From: Synergistaceae bacterium OttesenSCG-928-D05
Lineage (GTDB): Bacteria; Synergistota; Synergistia; Synergistales; Synergistaceae
Length of the DNA: 32,566 nt
Direction of reading: 5' to 3'
NCBI GenBank assembly: GCA_030266985.1
Contig: JAJDJB010000019.1
Span: 1 to 32,566 of the forward strand
Below are positions 6,867 to 14,843 of the stretch, in pieces. Position 1 is the stretch's first letter. Each line of letters begins with the position of its first letter. The translations under genes were made by a program, and so were the position numbers. Under the pieces are notes generated by a model. It saw only the letters and a program-made list of their open reading frames with translations, had not been told where the DNA came from and did not search any database.

Positions 6867-7007
6867 AGAGACTTTTTATTTCGAGCACTCCTTCCAGTCG
6901 AAGCCAACCAGCGCGTATATTGGAACACTGCTGAGCAAGCGAAAAAGTTCATATAAGGAACTCGAAGAAATAAAAAGAATCCCGCGCAAGTACCTATTCT
7001 AACGCCG
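6867..7007. other. Intergenic, nothing assigned
   Basis: Sequence between the kinase stop and the right 79-bp repeat. No gene, RNA or terminator with adequate pairing was recognised. Confidence 0.3.
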
Positions 7008-7086
7008 AACAAAAAAATTCCCAGACCGTTAAGTCTGGGAATCGTTGATATCAGTGGAGCGGAAGACGAGATTTGAACTCGCGACC
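7008..7086. repeat. Right 79-bp direct repeat (intact tRNA-Gly end)
   Basis: Partner of the repeat at 5438-5516 (77 of 79 identical). Here it contains the functional terminator and the 3' end of the complete tRNA-Gly gene. Together the two copies bracket about 1.5 kb of accessory genes. Confidence 0.85.
7011..7041 (-). terminator. Intrinsic terminator of the tRNA operon
   Basis: On the minus strand TTCCCAGAC-TTAACG-GTCTGGGAA forms a perfect 9-bp stem with a 6-nt loop, followed directly by seven T residues (7011-7017). It lies 14 bp past the encoded CCA of tRNA-Gly and ends the Val-Asp-Phe-Gly transcript. Confidence 0.92.
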
Positions 7087-7129
7087 CCAACCTTGGCAAG
7101 GTTGTGCTCTACCCCTGAGCTACTTCCGC
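7055..7129 (-). tRNA. tRNA-Gly (anticodon GCC)
   Basis: The minus strand gives a 75-nt cloverleaf starting GCGGAAGTAGCTCAGG. The anticodon loop TTGCCAA is closed by CAACC/GGTTG, the T arm is GCGAGTTCAAATCTCG, and the acceptor strand CTTCCGC is followed by T and an encoded CCA. It is the last gene of the tRNA operon and the target of the 79-bp duplication. Confidence 0.97.
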
Positions 7130-7140
7130 GTTCGGTTTGA

Positions 7141-7216
<76 letters not shown>

Positions 7217-7242
7217 ATCTCAGCGTGGCGCTTCAAAAAAAG

Positions 7243-7320
7243 TGGCGGAGCTGACGGGACTTGAACCCGCGACCTCCGGCGTGACAGGCCGGCGCTCTAA
7301 CCGGATTGAGCTACAGCTCC
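7243..7320 (-). tRNA. tRNA-Asp (anticodon GTC)
   Basis: 78-nt cloverleaf on the minus strand: acceptor GGAGCTG/CAGCTCC, anticodon loop CTGTCAC within GCCGG/GCCGG (complementary via CCGGC), T arm GCGGGTTCAAGTCCCGT, discriminator G, encoded CCA. Confidence 0.96.
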
Positions 7321-7340
7321 ACTTAATTTGGTTGTCAATT

Positions 7341-7415
7341 TGGTGGGCGGAATAGGTTTCGAACCTACGACCCCCTGCGTGTAAGGCAGGTGCTCTCCCG
7401 CTGAGCTATCCGCCC
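7341..7415 (-). tRNA. tRNA-Val (anticodon TAC)
   Basis: 75-nt cloverleaf on the minus strand: acceptor GGGCGGA/TCCGCCC, D arm TAGCTCAGCGGGAGAGCA, anticodon loop CTTACAC within CCTGC-like and GCAGG arms, T loop GTTCGAAAC, encoded CCA. First gene of the operon. Confidence 0.96.
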
Positions 7416-7453
7416 GATCCGAGTGGTCATTGCCCACAGCGACAACGTTAGCT

Positions 7454-7481
7454 ATTATAGCGATTTCGCGTTACATGTCAA
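7454..7481 (-). promoter_or_regulatory. Sigma-70-type promoter of the tRNA operon
   Basis: The minus strand carries consensus TTGACA (7476-7481) and TATAAT (7454-7459) separated by 16 bp, about 38 bp upstream of tRNA-Val. It lies just past the stop codon of the PurA-like gene. Confidence 0.92.
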
Positions 7482-7512
7482 CACTTTTCTATCGTTATTC
7501 GGCATAAATTTT

Positions 7513-8802
7513 TTAACGAATGTTAAAAAGTGTCTCTCCCCAATTGCTACCAACGCCTACGCACAAAACTGGTTTGTCCATAGTCTCTTCAATATACCGG
7601 ACATACTGCTGCGCCTGCTGCGGCAGATCGTAAAAATGCACGCGGTCGGAGATCTCTTCACGCCAGCCGGGGAATATTCTGTAGAGCGGCTCGGCGGCCG
7701 CCATTTCTTCCGGCGTAATGTCGTATTCGAAATAATCCTTTCCGGCAACGCGATAGCCAATGCAAATTTTAATTTCGTCGATCCCGGTCAGCACGCCGAG
7801 ATTCGTCAGCGCAAGCACGTCAGCGCCGTTTCTGTTTATGGCGTATTTAAGCGCGGGCAGATCGAGCCATCCGATGCGGTGCGGCTGTCCGGTGATTTTC
7901 GAAAATTCCCTGCCGCGGTTCCGAATGAAAGGCGCAACCGCCCCGCGCTCTTCCGCGATAAAAGGGCCGCTGCCGCCGCACACGCTGTAGGCCTTGGCGA
8001 CGCCGATTACGCGCAATGGCATTCTCTGCGGCCCGCCAAAAGAAAGAAAAGCGCTGCCGCTCACGGAAGAAAGCGGAAGAACATAAGGATATGGACCCGC
8101 GTCGACGTCGTGCATCGTTCCGTCCGTACCTTCAAAAAGGATGCGCAGGTTACTTCGGAACGCGTCGCGCAAAACGGCTTCGGAATCTCCGATATAAGGC
8201 GCAAGCTTTTTCCCGAAGTTCCAATATTTCTCGCACTGCTGCGCCGGGTCAAGTCCCTTTTCTCCGTGCAGACGCTCAAATACGATATTTTTAAAATGCA
8301 GCGTGCGCTCAATTTTTTTGTAGAGCGTATCTTTATCAAGCAAGTCCGATACTCGGATACCGACGCGCCTGTATTTGTCCGCACAGCAATAACCCAGCCC
8401 CATGTCGTCGAGCGTTCTGTTTTGCGCATGGCTGAAGGCACGCCCGTCGAGGACGTCCAGTTTTTTATGGTGGTCGAGGATTAGATGACACGCTTTGCTC
8501 ACAATGAGATTGGACTTTAGAAATCCATTTGTGCGCGCGATTTCAAGTTCGGTGACGAAGCGTTCGAGATCGAGCGTTACGCCGCCGCATATGAGGGTTT
8601 TCAGGCCTGGGATCGAAAAACCGCTGGGAAGGTAGCTGAAATCATACGTCACGCCGTTCGAAGATAGCGTGCGCACGTCGTTCGAGCAGCCCTGGAAGCG
8701 CGCGACGACATCGGCCGAATGCAGAAGGAAATCGACGATCTGTGATTTCCCTTCATTGCCCCATTGAAGTCCTGCGACCAGATTGCTCTCGTAAAAGGGC
8801 AT
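7513..8802 (-). CDS. PurA-like protein with degenerate active site
   Basis: A full-length 429-residue protein that aligns end to end with adenylosuccinate synthetase, which makes adenylosuccinate from IMP, Asp and GTP. Family landmarks remain: LQWGNEGK, DKYRRVGIRVSD, FEGTDGTMHDVDAGPYPYV, GVAKAYSVCGGSGPF, HRIGWLDLPALKYA and IKICIGYR. Key residues are changed. QWGDEGKGK is QWGNEGKSQ (catalytic Asp to Asn16). GGxNAGHT is GCSNDVRT (catalytic His to Arg44). EGAQG is EGTDG. TGRPRR in the Asp-binding loop is TGQPHR. The guanine-binding TKLD is TNLG. It is therefore unlikely to be a normal PurA; a pseudoenzyme or new activity is inferred. It directly follows the deacetylase gene (TAA-ATG junction) at the end of the envelope/division train. 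Confidence 0.85.
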   Translation of the reverse strand: MPFYESNLVAGLQWGNEGKSQIVDFLLHSADVVARFQGCSNDVRTLSSNGVTYDFSYLPSGFSIPGLKTLICGGVTLDLERFVTELEIARTNGFLKSNLIVSKACHLILDHHKKLDVLDGRAFSHAQNRTLDDMGLGYCCADKYRRVGIRVSDLLDKDTLYKKIERTLHFKNIVFERLHGEKGLDPAQQCEKYWNFGKKLAPYIGDSEAVLRDAFRSNLRILFEGTDGTMHDVDAGPYPYVLPLSSVSGSAFLSFGGPQRMPLRVIGVAKAYSVCGGSGPFIAEERGAVAPFIRNRGREFSKITGQPHRIGWLDLPALKYAINRNGADVLALTNLGVLTGIDEIKICIGYRVAGKDYFEYDITPEEMAAAEPLYRIFPGWREEISDRVHFYDLPQQAQQYVRYIEETMDKPVLCVGVGSNWGETLFNIR

Positions 8803-9825
8803 TTAGTCGCCCCCTTCGTTCGCACCCTCCAGGAGCAGCGCCGCCATTTCCGGGATCGTTACAAGACGCACCGGAAGAGAGTCCTGTTTTTCGTTGAGTT
8901 CTTCGAGGAAAAGTACCGTTGCGGGCCTGAAATGACAAATCGCGATCAAATCCCCGCGGCGCACGGCCTGCTTCACGATTTCGTTAAAATGCGTTTCGAT
9001 GGCGTTCTTGTCAGGCGTGCCGTCCAGAAATCCGCGGTTTTGCATCGTGGGGACACCCGCGGCATAAGCGGTCTTGTAGGCCACGCTCTTTCCGGAAGTC
9101 CTGCTGTCGATGAACATGAGGTTTTGTGATTTTATGACGTCGATCACAGGGGCGATAATCTCTTTATCCGCCGTGGCGAGCGATCCCCTGTGGTTATTGA
9201 CGCCGATCGGGTTCGGCAGCTTCGCGAGCGCATCCTGCGTGACCCTGCGAATCTGATCGTCCGTCATGCCCCGCCCGACAATATATTCTTTACTGCCGTC
9301 CTTGTCGATCTCAGCCTGCATCGGCAGGTGCAGCAGATAAGGGATATTTTTTGAGTCCGCCAGATCTGCCGTCTCGGTCGCATATCGCGTATAGGGCAGA
9401 ATCGCCCACGTCAGCGGCAGGTCAAGGCTTGCCACGCGTTTCGTTAGGTCCATCTGATGGCCGCCGTCGTCCACAAGCAGGGCAAGCAGCGGTTTTTCGC
9501 CGGGGCCGGGCGCATAGGGTTTGTCCGGGATCACGGTAAACGGCTTTCGTTCCGGCGTTCCCGCATCGACTGAAAGATTTTGAGGCTCGTCGGGTTCGTC
9601 GACGGTCATGTCGCGCGAATCCGCAGGCGACGTAATCGTTACGACGTCGCCAAGCGTCTCGTCCGTTTTGCTTTTGATTTGCTCTACGACTTTTGCCACC
9701 TCAGGAGAAAAATATCCCGGCTTAGACCAGCAAAAAACAAAGAGCGTTATGCCCGCAATAAAAAGCAGCGCGAGCAGTTTAAAAATCGAATCGAAACGAC
9801 CTTTGTTTTTATAGTGGCGACCCAT
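8803..9825 (-). CDS. Divergent polysaccharide deacetylase family protein (YibQ/DUF610-like)
   Basis: 340 residues with an N-terminal membrane anchor (about residues 16-32, LLALLFIAGITLFVFCW), a low-complexity linker (40-105) and a C-terminal NodB-like domain. That domain has ALLVDDGGHQMDLTKRV, LPLTWAILPYTRY, PYLLHLPMQA and IGVNNHRGS, the hallmark motifs of the divergent deacetylase group. Members act in the periplasm, probably on peptidoglycan or other glycans; the reaction is not firmly established. The gene abuts the PurA-like gene (adjacent stop/start) and follows the CtpA gene by 9 bp, so it is co-transcribed with septal-hydrolysis genes, as the homologue is near envC in many bacteria. 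Confidence 0.88.
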   Translation of the reverse strand: MGRHYKNKGRFDSIFKLLALLFIAGITLFVFCWSKPGYFSPEVAKVVEQIKSKTDETLGDVVTITSPADSRDMTVDEPDEPQNLSVDAGTPERKPFTVIPDKPYAPGPGEKPLLALLVDDGGHQMDLTKRVASLDLPLTWAILPYTRYATETADLADSKNIPYLLHLPMQAEIDKDGSKEYIVGRGMTDDQIRRVTQDALAKLPNPIGVNNHRGSLATADKEIIAPVIDVIKSQNLMFIDSRTSGKSVAYKTAYAAGVPTMQNRGFLDGTPDKNAIETHFNEIVKQAVRRGDLIAICHFRPATVLFLEELNEKQDSLPVRLVTIPEMAALLLEGANEGGD

Positions 9826-9834
9826 ACGCGTTCC

Positions 9835-11055
9835 TTATTGCGCCTTTTTCCTTGCTTCGATCTCTTTTTTCAGGACTGCCATACCCTTGATGTACTGTTT
9901 ATCTTCTTTGCGGTTCCGGTTGGGTTCTCCGCCCATGCGAACGTTCGGCTCGAGCCCTTTGTGATCGATTTCAAAGCCTGACGGCGTCATATAGCGCGCA
10001 ATCGTTACATAGATACCGGATTTATCTGGCAGATTGAACAGCGTCTGTACGGAACCTTTTCCGAACGTCTTCATGCCGACGACCAGACCGCGCTGGCGGT
10101 CTTTGATCGCGCCCGCCAATATCTCCGACGCGCTCGCGCTGCCCTCGTTCGTAAGGATTACGAGCGGCAAATCCGTCGCGATCCCGGATTTCGCGTAAAG
10201 CGTGCTGTTCGCACTTTCAACGCGTCCAGCCATGCTGACCACTACACCGCCGTCTATGAGCTGCGATGCGACGTCGACGACGGAATCAAGGATACCGCCG
10301 GGGTTGTTGCGTACGTCGAGCAGAAGGCCTGTCGCCTTCTTTTCTTTCGCCGTCTTAAGCGCTTCCGCAAATTCTTCGTTTGTCTTGAAGTTGAAGCTGT
10401 TGATTTTTATATACGCGATCGTCCCGTCCATTTCCATGCGGACGGATTTAATCTTTATGATCTCGCGCACGATCGTGAAATCAATCATTTCGTAATCGTC
10501 TTTTACTTTATCCTTGCGGCGGACTGTGATTTTGACCGCTTTGCCCGGTTCGCCGCGCAGAAGTTTCACGACCTCGTCGCTCTGCTTGCCCACTACGTTT
10601 TCGTCTTCCACTTTGATGATCTCATCAAGCGGCTTCACGCCCACTTTGTCCGCGGGTGTATCTTCGATCGGCGCCACGACGACAGTGCGGCCGTCGCGGT
10701 TGGCAATATAAATGCCAAGTCCGCCGTATTCGCCTTCCATGCTGATCTGTTCTTCTTCCAGATCCTTCGGCGTAACAAAGCGCGTGTAGGGATCTCCGAC
10801 GGATTCCACCATGCCCTTCATCGCACCGTGGAACATTTTCGTATCATCAATCGTGCCGTCTTTATCCCCGTCCACCTGATAACCTTCGAGCATCGCTTTC
10901 GTCTGCTTGAAAATCGCAAGCTGCATCGGCGTGAACGGCAGCCCTCTCGGCAAATCCGCAGCGGTTACGGCGTGCGGAACGATCCCGTATATTCCGATCG
11001 TCAGAATAATGCCGATCAATATGCCCGTTGTCATTTTTCCAAATTTCTTAAACAT
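9835..11055 (-). CDS. C-terminal processing peptidase, S41 family (CtpA/CtpB-like)
   Basis: 406 residues: an N-terminal signal/anchor (about 8-33), a cap region (about 45-90), a PDZ domain (about 95-180, YGGLGIYIANRDGRTVVV and VKPLDEIIKVEDE), and a tail-specific protease domain with the Ser-Lys dyad in NEGSASASEILAGAIKD and TFGKGSVQTLF. It cleaves exported proteins from their C-termini in the periplasm; relatives control peptidoglycan hydrolases or sporulation regulators. It lies between the EnvC-like gene and the deacetylase gene, so processing of the envelope factors encoded alongside is a reasonable guess. The length is typical of CtpA/CtpB. The annotation is secure at family level. Confidence 0.94.
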   Translation of the reverse strand: MFKKFGKMTTGILIGIILTIGIYGIVPHAVTAADLPRGLPFTPMQLAIFKQTKAMLEGYQVDGDKDGTIDDTKMFHGAMKGMVESVGDPYTRFVTPKDLEEEQISMEGEYGGLGIYIANRDGRTVVVAPIEDTPADKVGVKPLDEIIKVEDENVVGKQSDEVVKLLRGEPGKAVKITVRRKDKVKDDYEMIDFTIVREIIKIKSVRMEMDGTIAYIKINSFNFKTNEEFAEALKTAKEKKATGLLLDVRNNPGGILDSVVDVASQLIDGGVVVSMAGRVESANSTLYAKSGIATDLPLVILTNEGSASASEILAGAIKDRQRGLVVGMKTFGKGSVQTLFNLPDKSGIYVTIARYMTPSGFEIDHKGLEPNVRMGGEPNRNRKEDKQYIKGMAVLKKEIEARKKAQ

Positions 11056-11085
11056 CTATGATCACTGCCCTTTCGATTCAGCCTG

Positions 11086-12297
11086 TTATTGCAGATAACG
11101 CATCGGATTGACGGCTTCCCCGTTCACGCGCGTTTCAAAATGCAGATGGTTGCCGGTTGCGACGCCTGTAGAGCCGACGCGGCCAATGAGCTGCCCCCGC
11201 TTTACTTTCGTACCTTCGGACGTTTCGATCTTGGACAGGTGCGCGTAAACCGTCGTCAAATTCGCGCCGTGGTCAACGATAACGACCTGCCCATATCCTT
11301 TGAGCCAGCCCGTATATAGAATTTCTCCGGCATCGGCGGCATTGACCGCCGTTCCGTGCGGCGCGCTGATGTCGACTCCCGTATGCGTTGTTTTTGTCTT
11401 AAAAACGGGGTGCACCCTCGTCCCGAACGTACTTGTTATCTTCCCCGCAATCGGAAGCGGCCAGGCAAGTTTCCCGCCGCGGTAATAAACCGTTTCTTTT
11501 TGTCCGGGGTTTTTCTGCTGCGCGAGCCGTTTTTTCTCCGCGAGCAGCGTTTTTATCGTATTCTGGAGTTCTTTGGAAGCTTTCAGCAGCTCGGCCTGCT
11601 CGGCCATATACAGCGCTTTGTCTTTGCGTACCTTCGCAAGCAGAGCGTTGCGTTCGTCCGCTTCGCCCTTAAGCTGATTCTGCTGCTGGCTCAGGTTTTT
11701 CACCTGGCCTTCCAATTTTGTCTTCTCCGACTGGAGCTCCTGCTGCGCTTTTTCAAGCTCATTCTTCTCTGAAATAAGCTGGTTGATCAGCGCCTCGTCC
11801 TGTTCCGCGATTTTTCCGAGCAAATAGGAATTCGAGAGCGCATCCTGCGCGCCCTGCGAGGACATCAACAGGTTGAACTCGGCGACGCCGCCGTATTTAT
11901 AAATGGCGACAAATCTGTGACTTAACTTATCCTGTACGTGTTCGATGTTTTTATTCGTCTCCGCGATTTTTTTCGTGAGATCCGAAATATTGCCCTGTAC
12001 CTTCTGGACGTTGAGCGTCGTCACATTGACCTTTTGCTGAGTCAGCGTGATCTTCTGGCTCAACGTCTCTACCTGTTGGACGACCGTTTTTTCCTGTTTT
12101 TGCGTTTCACTCAGTTTTTTCTGCGTCGTCGATATTTGTTTTTGAATTTTATCGTACTGCTGTTCCTGCTGTTTGATCTGTTTGTCCAGGTCGGCTGCGG
12201 TCGCAGCGGCATACAGCGCGCCAGCGCGGCAGAAAAGAATCGCCGCCGCAATCAGCACAAGAAGGGAAATCTTTTTTTTCGACTCAAAAGAGCGCAT
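11086..12297 (-). CDS. EnvC-like M23 peptidoglycan hydrolase/activator
   Basis: 403 residues with a signal peptide, long coiled coils (roughly residues 35-265 when numbered from 12306) and a C-terminal LytM/M23 domain (about 280-403). E. coli EnvC is recruited by FtsEX to activate amidases and has lost its zinc ligands. Here the M23 ligands are intact: HTGVDI (His308, Asp312), YAHLS (His356) and NHLHFE (His387, His389). This suggests a true endopeptidase rather than only an activator. The start at 12297 is chosen because GGGAG lies 8 nt upstream; a GTG at 12306 is in frame. It follows ftsX by about 24 bp, matching FtsE-FtsX-EnvC modules elsewhere. Confidence 0.92.
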   Translation of the reverse strand: MRSFESKKKISLLVLIAAAILFCRAGALYAAATAADLDKQIKQQEQQYDKIQKQISTTQKKLSETQKQEKTVVQQVETLSQKITLTQQKVNVTTLNVQKVQGNISDLTKKIAETNKNIEHVQDKLSHRFVAIYKYGGVAEFNLLMSSQGAQDALSNSYLLGKIAEQDEALINQLISEKNELEKAQQELQSEKTKLEGQVKNLSQQQNQLKGEADERNALLAKVRKDKALYMAEQAELLKASKELQNTIKTLLAEKKRLAQQKNPGQKETVYYRGGKLAWPLPIAGKITSTFGTRVHPVFKTKTTHTGVDISAPHGTAVNAADAGEILYTGWLKGYGQVVIVDHGANLTTVYAHLSKIETSEGTKVKRGQLIGRVGSTGVATGNHLHFETRVNGEAVNPMRYLQ

Positions 12298-12320
12298 CCG
12301 CATCACTCCCTACGATAATC

Positions 12321-13205
12321 CTACAGGGGTTCCATCGCGTTCTTGATAAACTTCTCCACCGCCAGCAGGCTCGCGATCAGACTCACCGTCGCTCCGCAGC
12401 ACACCAGCATAAAACCAAGCTTATACAACAATTGTGGAGATTCTATGAAGGTCAGGAAGGGCAGCATGTCCTTGAGTTTTACAATCGCGGAAAAATAGGT
12501 GCCGCCAACAAACAAAAACGCAAGCAGCGCGCCCGCAAAGCCAAGAAGAAAACCCTGGATCACGAAGGGCATCGCAACATAGGTCGAAGTCGCGCCGACC
12601 ATGACCATCACGTTGATCTCCTCTTCGCGGGAGTATACGGAAATACGAATCGTGTTGAACAGCACGACGCCGCTTGCGAGGAACGCAACGACAAGCAAGA
12701 CAACGGAAAACTGTCCGGCAAAGTTTGAAACCTTCGAAAGTTTTTCCGCGACCGGGCCCGCGAACACAACGTCGTCCACGTCATCCATAACGTCAATCTT
12801 GAGCGCCGTATTTGAAACCTGCGACGCTTTATCGACGCGCACCTCTATGCTCGGCGGCAAAGGATTTTCGCCAAGCAGCGAAACCGCTTCCACCTGGTTG
12901 CCGAGTCTTGTACGCAGGCGTTCGAGCGCAAGCTCTTTCGTGATTACCTTTGTATCGCGCACTTCTTCCAGCGCGCTTATTTTCTTCGCAAGCGCGTCCA
13001 GGTCGACGCCCGGCTTCACATACGCCTGAATCGTAAGCTGATCTTCGAGCTTACTCACGATATGACGCACGTTCATAACGAAAAGTGTGCTCGCGCCAAT
13101 CACATAGAAAACGGCCATCGCCGTAAAAATCGTAAGCAGGCTTAGTCCCCAGTGCCGGACGACAAGACGCCAGCCATCTCGGAATGCGTATCTAGCAGAG
13201 GCCAT
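12321..13205 (-). CDS. ftsX: Cell division permease-like protein FtsX
   Basis: About 294 residues with FtsX topology: one N-terminal transmembrane helix (LSLLTIFTAMAVFYVIGAS), a periplasmic domain with the typical VKPGVDLDALAKKISALEEV and LLGENPLPPSIEVRV motifs, then three C-terminal helices around VVLLVVAFLASGVVLFNTI, FVIQGFLLGFAGALLAFLFV and LLYKLGFMLVCCGATVSLIA. It transmits FtsE ATPase-driven changes to periplasmic hydrolases such as the EnvC-like protein encoded next. The start is taken at MASARYAF (13205), which overlaps the ftsE stop by 14 nt; an upstream start at 13241 lies deep inside ftsE and is unlikely. Confidence 0.95.
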   Translation of the reverse strand: MASARYAFRDGWRLVVRHWGLSLLTIFTAMAVFYVIGASTLFVMNVRHIVSKLEDQLTIQAYVKPGVDLDALAKKISALEEVRDTKVITKELALERLRTRLGNQVEAVSLLGENPLPPSIEVRVDKASQVSNTALKIDVMDDVDDVVFAGPVAEKLSKVSNFAGQFSVVLLVVAFLASGVVLFNTIRISVYSREEEINVMVMVGATSTYVAMPFVIQGFLLGFAGALLAFLFVGGTYFSAIVKLKDMLPFLTFIESPQLLYKLGFMLVCCGATVSLIASLLAVEKFIKNAMEPL

Positions 13206-13887
13206 TTGCGTCGAACCTCCCTTTTTCTTCGTCCCGCACAACGCGCCCGCGATGAATTTCGATCACGCGGTGCCGGTACGTATCGACAAAATGCGGATTG
13301 TGCGTTGCCATCAGTATTGTCGTCCCCGCCGCGTTGATGCTGAGCAGGAGCTGCATGATTTCGTCCGCTGTGCTCGGGTCGAGATTTCCGGTCGGTTCGT
13401 CCGCCAGGAGCAATGCGGGCGTATTGACAATCGCGCGTGCAATCGCAAGACGCTGCTGTTCACCGCCGGAAAGCTGCGGCGGATACATGTCGCGTCTGCG
13501 CCAAAGCCCGACGTTTTTGAGCTCTTCGGAAGCGCGCTCCGTCGTCTCTTTGGGCGAAAGCCCCATGATCTCGAGAACAAATTTTACGTTTTCTAACGCC
13601 GTCAGGTTCGGGAGCAGCGCAAAATCTTGAAAAATGACGCCGATGTCGCGCCGGAATAAAGCCAAATCGTAACGTTTGATCTTGCGTAACATATAACCGC
13701 CAACGCTGATATGGCCGCGCGTCGGCACAACTTCACGCGTGACGCAGCGCATAAGCGTCGTCTTCCCGGACCCGGTCTCCCCGACCAGATAGACAAACTC
13801 ACCGCTTTCGATTTGCAGATAGACGTCTTCCAGTGCAACGATGTCAGGTTCAAATATTTTTGTAACGCCGGATAATTGCAAGTCCAT
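13192..13887 (-). CDS. ftsE: Cell division ATP-binding protein FtsE
   Basis: 231-residue ABC ATPase with all motifs in order: Walker A GETGSGKTTLM, Q-loop region GVIFQDFALLPNLTALENV, signature LSGGEQQRLAIARA, Walker B LLLADEPTGNLD, and switch His in MATHNPHFVD. With FtsX it forms the division-site complex that triggers septal peptidoglycan hydrolysis. The start MDLQLSGV at 13887 has AGGAGG upstream; the open frame further 5' is an overlap with the transketolase-like gene. Its neighbours (FtsX overlapping, then the EnvC-like gene) fit the role. Confidence 0.96.
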   Translation of the reverse strand: MDLQLSGVTKIFEPDIVALEDVYLQIESGEFVYLVGETGSGKTTLMRCVTREVVPTRGHISVGGYMLRKIKRYDLALFRRDIGVIFQDFALLPNLTALENVKFVLEIMGLSPKETTERASEELKNVGLWRRRDMYPPQLSGGEQQRLAIARAIVNTPALLLADEPTGNLDPSTADEIMQLLLSINAAGTTILMATHNPHFVDTYRHRVIEIHRGRVVRDEEKGRFDANGLC

Positions 13888-13895
13888 AAAAAAAG

Positions 13896-14843
13896 CTACC
13901 TCCTGCGAAGCGCCCAGGCCTGCGACGCCGCATTCACGATTTCTTTCCAGGTCAGCCCGTAGTATTCCCGAAGTTCTGCGGGCGTGCCGCTGTGCACGAA
14001 TTGATCCTCGATTGCAACGAACTTCACGGGAACGGGATAGGTCTCGGACAGGCACTCCGCGACGGCGCTGCAAAGCCCTCCGATGCGGGAATGTTCCTCG
14101 GCGACGACGCAACATCCCGTGCTGCGAACGGAGGCCAAAAGCGCCTGCTCGGGAAGGGGTTTGACGCTGCAGCATTCCAGCACTTCGGCGCTGATCCCCT
14201 GTTGTTCCAGTATAACAGAAGCTTTTAGCGCCTCATGCCCCATAATGCCGCAAGTCACGATGGTGACGCCGGAGCCTTCGCGCAAAATCCTGGCGCCAGC
14301 CTGCCTGTAGTTTTGTTCGTTGTCCGCGGTGAGAAGCGGGACCGGCGTCTGTCCAAGCCGCAGATAGACGGGGCCGCTGCACTTCAACGCGCGCTCCACC
14401 GTATAAGCGAGGGTAAAGCTGTCGGAGGGGATCATCACGCCCATATTCGGCATGGAGCGCATGACCGCGATATCCTCCGTGATTAAACGCGACGCACCAT
14501 CGCGCCCCATAGAGAGTCCGCCGTCATAGACCGCGATACGGACCGGCAGATTGGGGATCGCAAGTGCCTCGCGGATCTGTCCGTAACTGCGGCTCACAAG
14601 CGTCGAGGAGCTTCCGGAAATCCATGGTTTCCTGCCGTCAAGCGCAAGCCCGGCCGCGTTTAAAATCGCGTTCGGATCGTTGGTCGCGCAGTGGATCAGC
14701 TTTTCCGGCGGGAGATTCGGAAAGTCGAAACCGCCTAGTTTGTCGCGAAGCGAAATAAAGATAAAATCAGGATCGTTTTTCGCGTAGTCTTCGATAAATT
14801 CACAAAAAGCCTGCCAAGTGCTGATGTTCGTATTATCCGCCAT
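13896..14843 (-). CDS. Transketolase C-terminal-subunit-like protein with altered catalytic residues
   Basis: 315 residues matching the C-terminal half (pyrimidine-binding plus C-terminal domains) of split transketolases: AAGLALDGRKPW, YGQIREALAIPNLPVRI, GGLSMGRDGAS, TEDIAVMRSMPNM, GPVYLRLGQTPVP and EEHSRIGGLCSAVAE. The residues that matter are changed. The IAEQN motif, whose Glu activates thiamine diphosphate, reads ATNDPN (residues 53-58). EDGATHQ, carrying a catalytic His, reads RDGASRL (114-120). The usual aromatic thiamine-contacting stretch STFAVF is SGSSSTL. Its partner overlaps by 11 nt and is also degenerate, so a working transketolase is unlikely. The start at 14843 follows GGAGG. 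Function unknown; the fold assignment is secure. Confidence 0.85.
   Translation of the reverse strand: MADNTNISTWQAFCEFIEDYAKNDPDFIFISLRDKLGGFDFPNLPPEKLIHCATNDPNAILNAAGLALDGRKPWISGSSSTLVSRSYGQIREALAIPNLPVRIAVYDGGLSMGRDGASRLITEDIAVMRSMPNMGVMIPSDSFTLAYTVERALKCSGPVYLRLGQTPVPLLTADNEQNYRQAGARILREGSGVTIVTCGIMGHEALKASVILEQQGISAEVLECCSVKPLPEQALLASVRSTGCCVVAEEHSRIGGLCSAVAECLSETYPVPVKFVAIEDQFVHSGTPAELREYYGLTWKEIVNAASQAWALRRR

Noticed and set aside
7507-7528. Hairpin TTTTTAAC-GAAT-GTTAAAAA at the end of the PurA-like gene as a terminator
   Set aside because: The stem is entirely A/T-rich, except for the terminal G-C pair, overlaps the stop codon and lacks a following T tract on the minus strand, so it is too weak to call.
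7423-8484. 353-codon plus-strand open frame
   Set aside because: Antisense shadow of the PurA-like gene that also runs through the tRNA promoter; no recognisable domain, and the opposite strand gives a full-length family match.
13888-14175. N-terminal extension of the ftsE open frame
   Set aside because: Inside the transketolase-like gene; FtsE proteins start at MDLQL-type sequence, and AGGAGG precedes the ATG at 13887.
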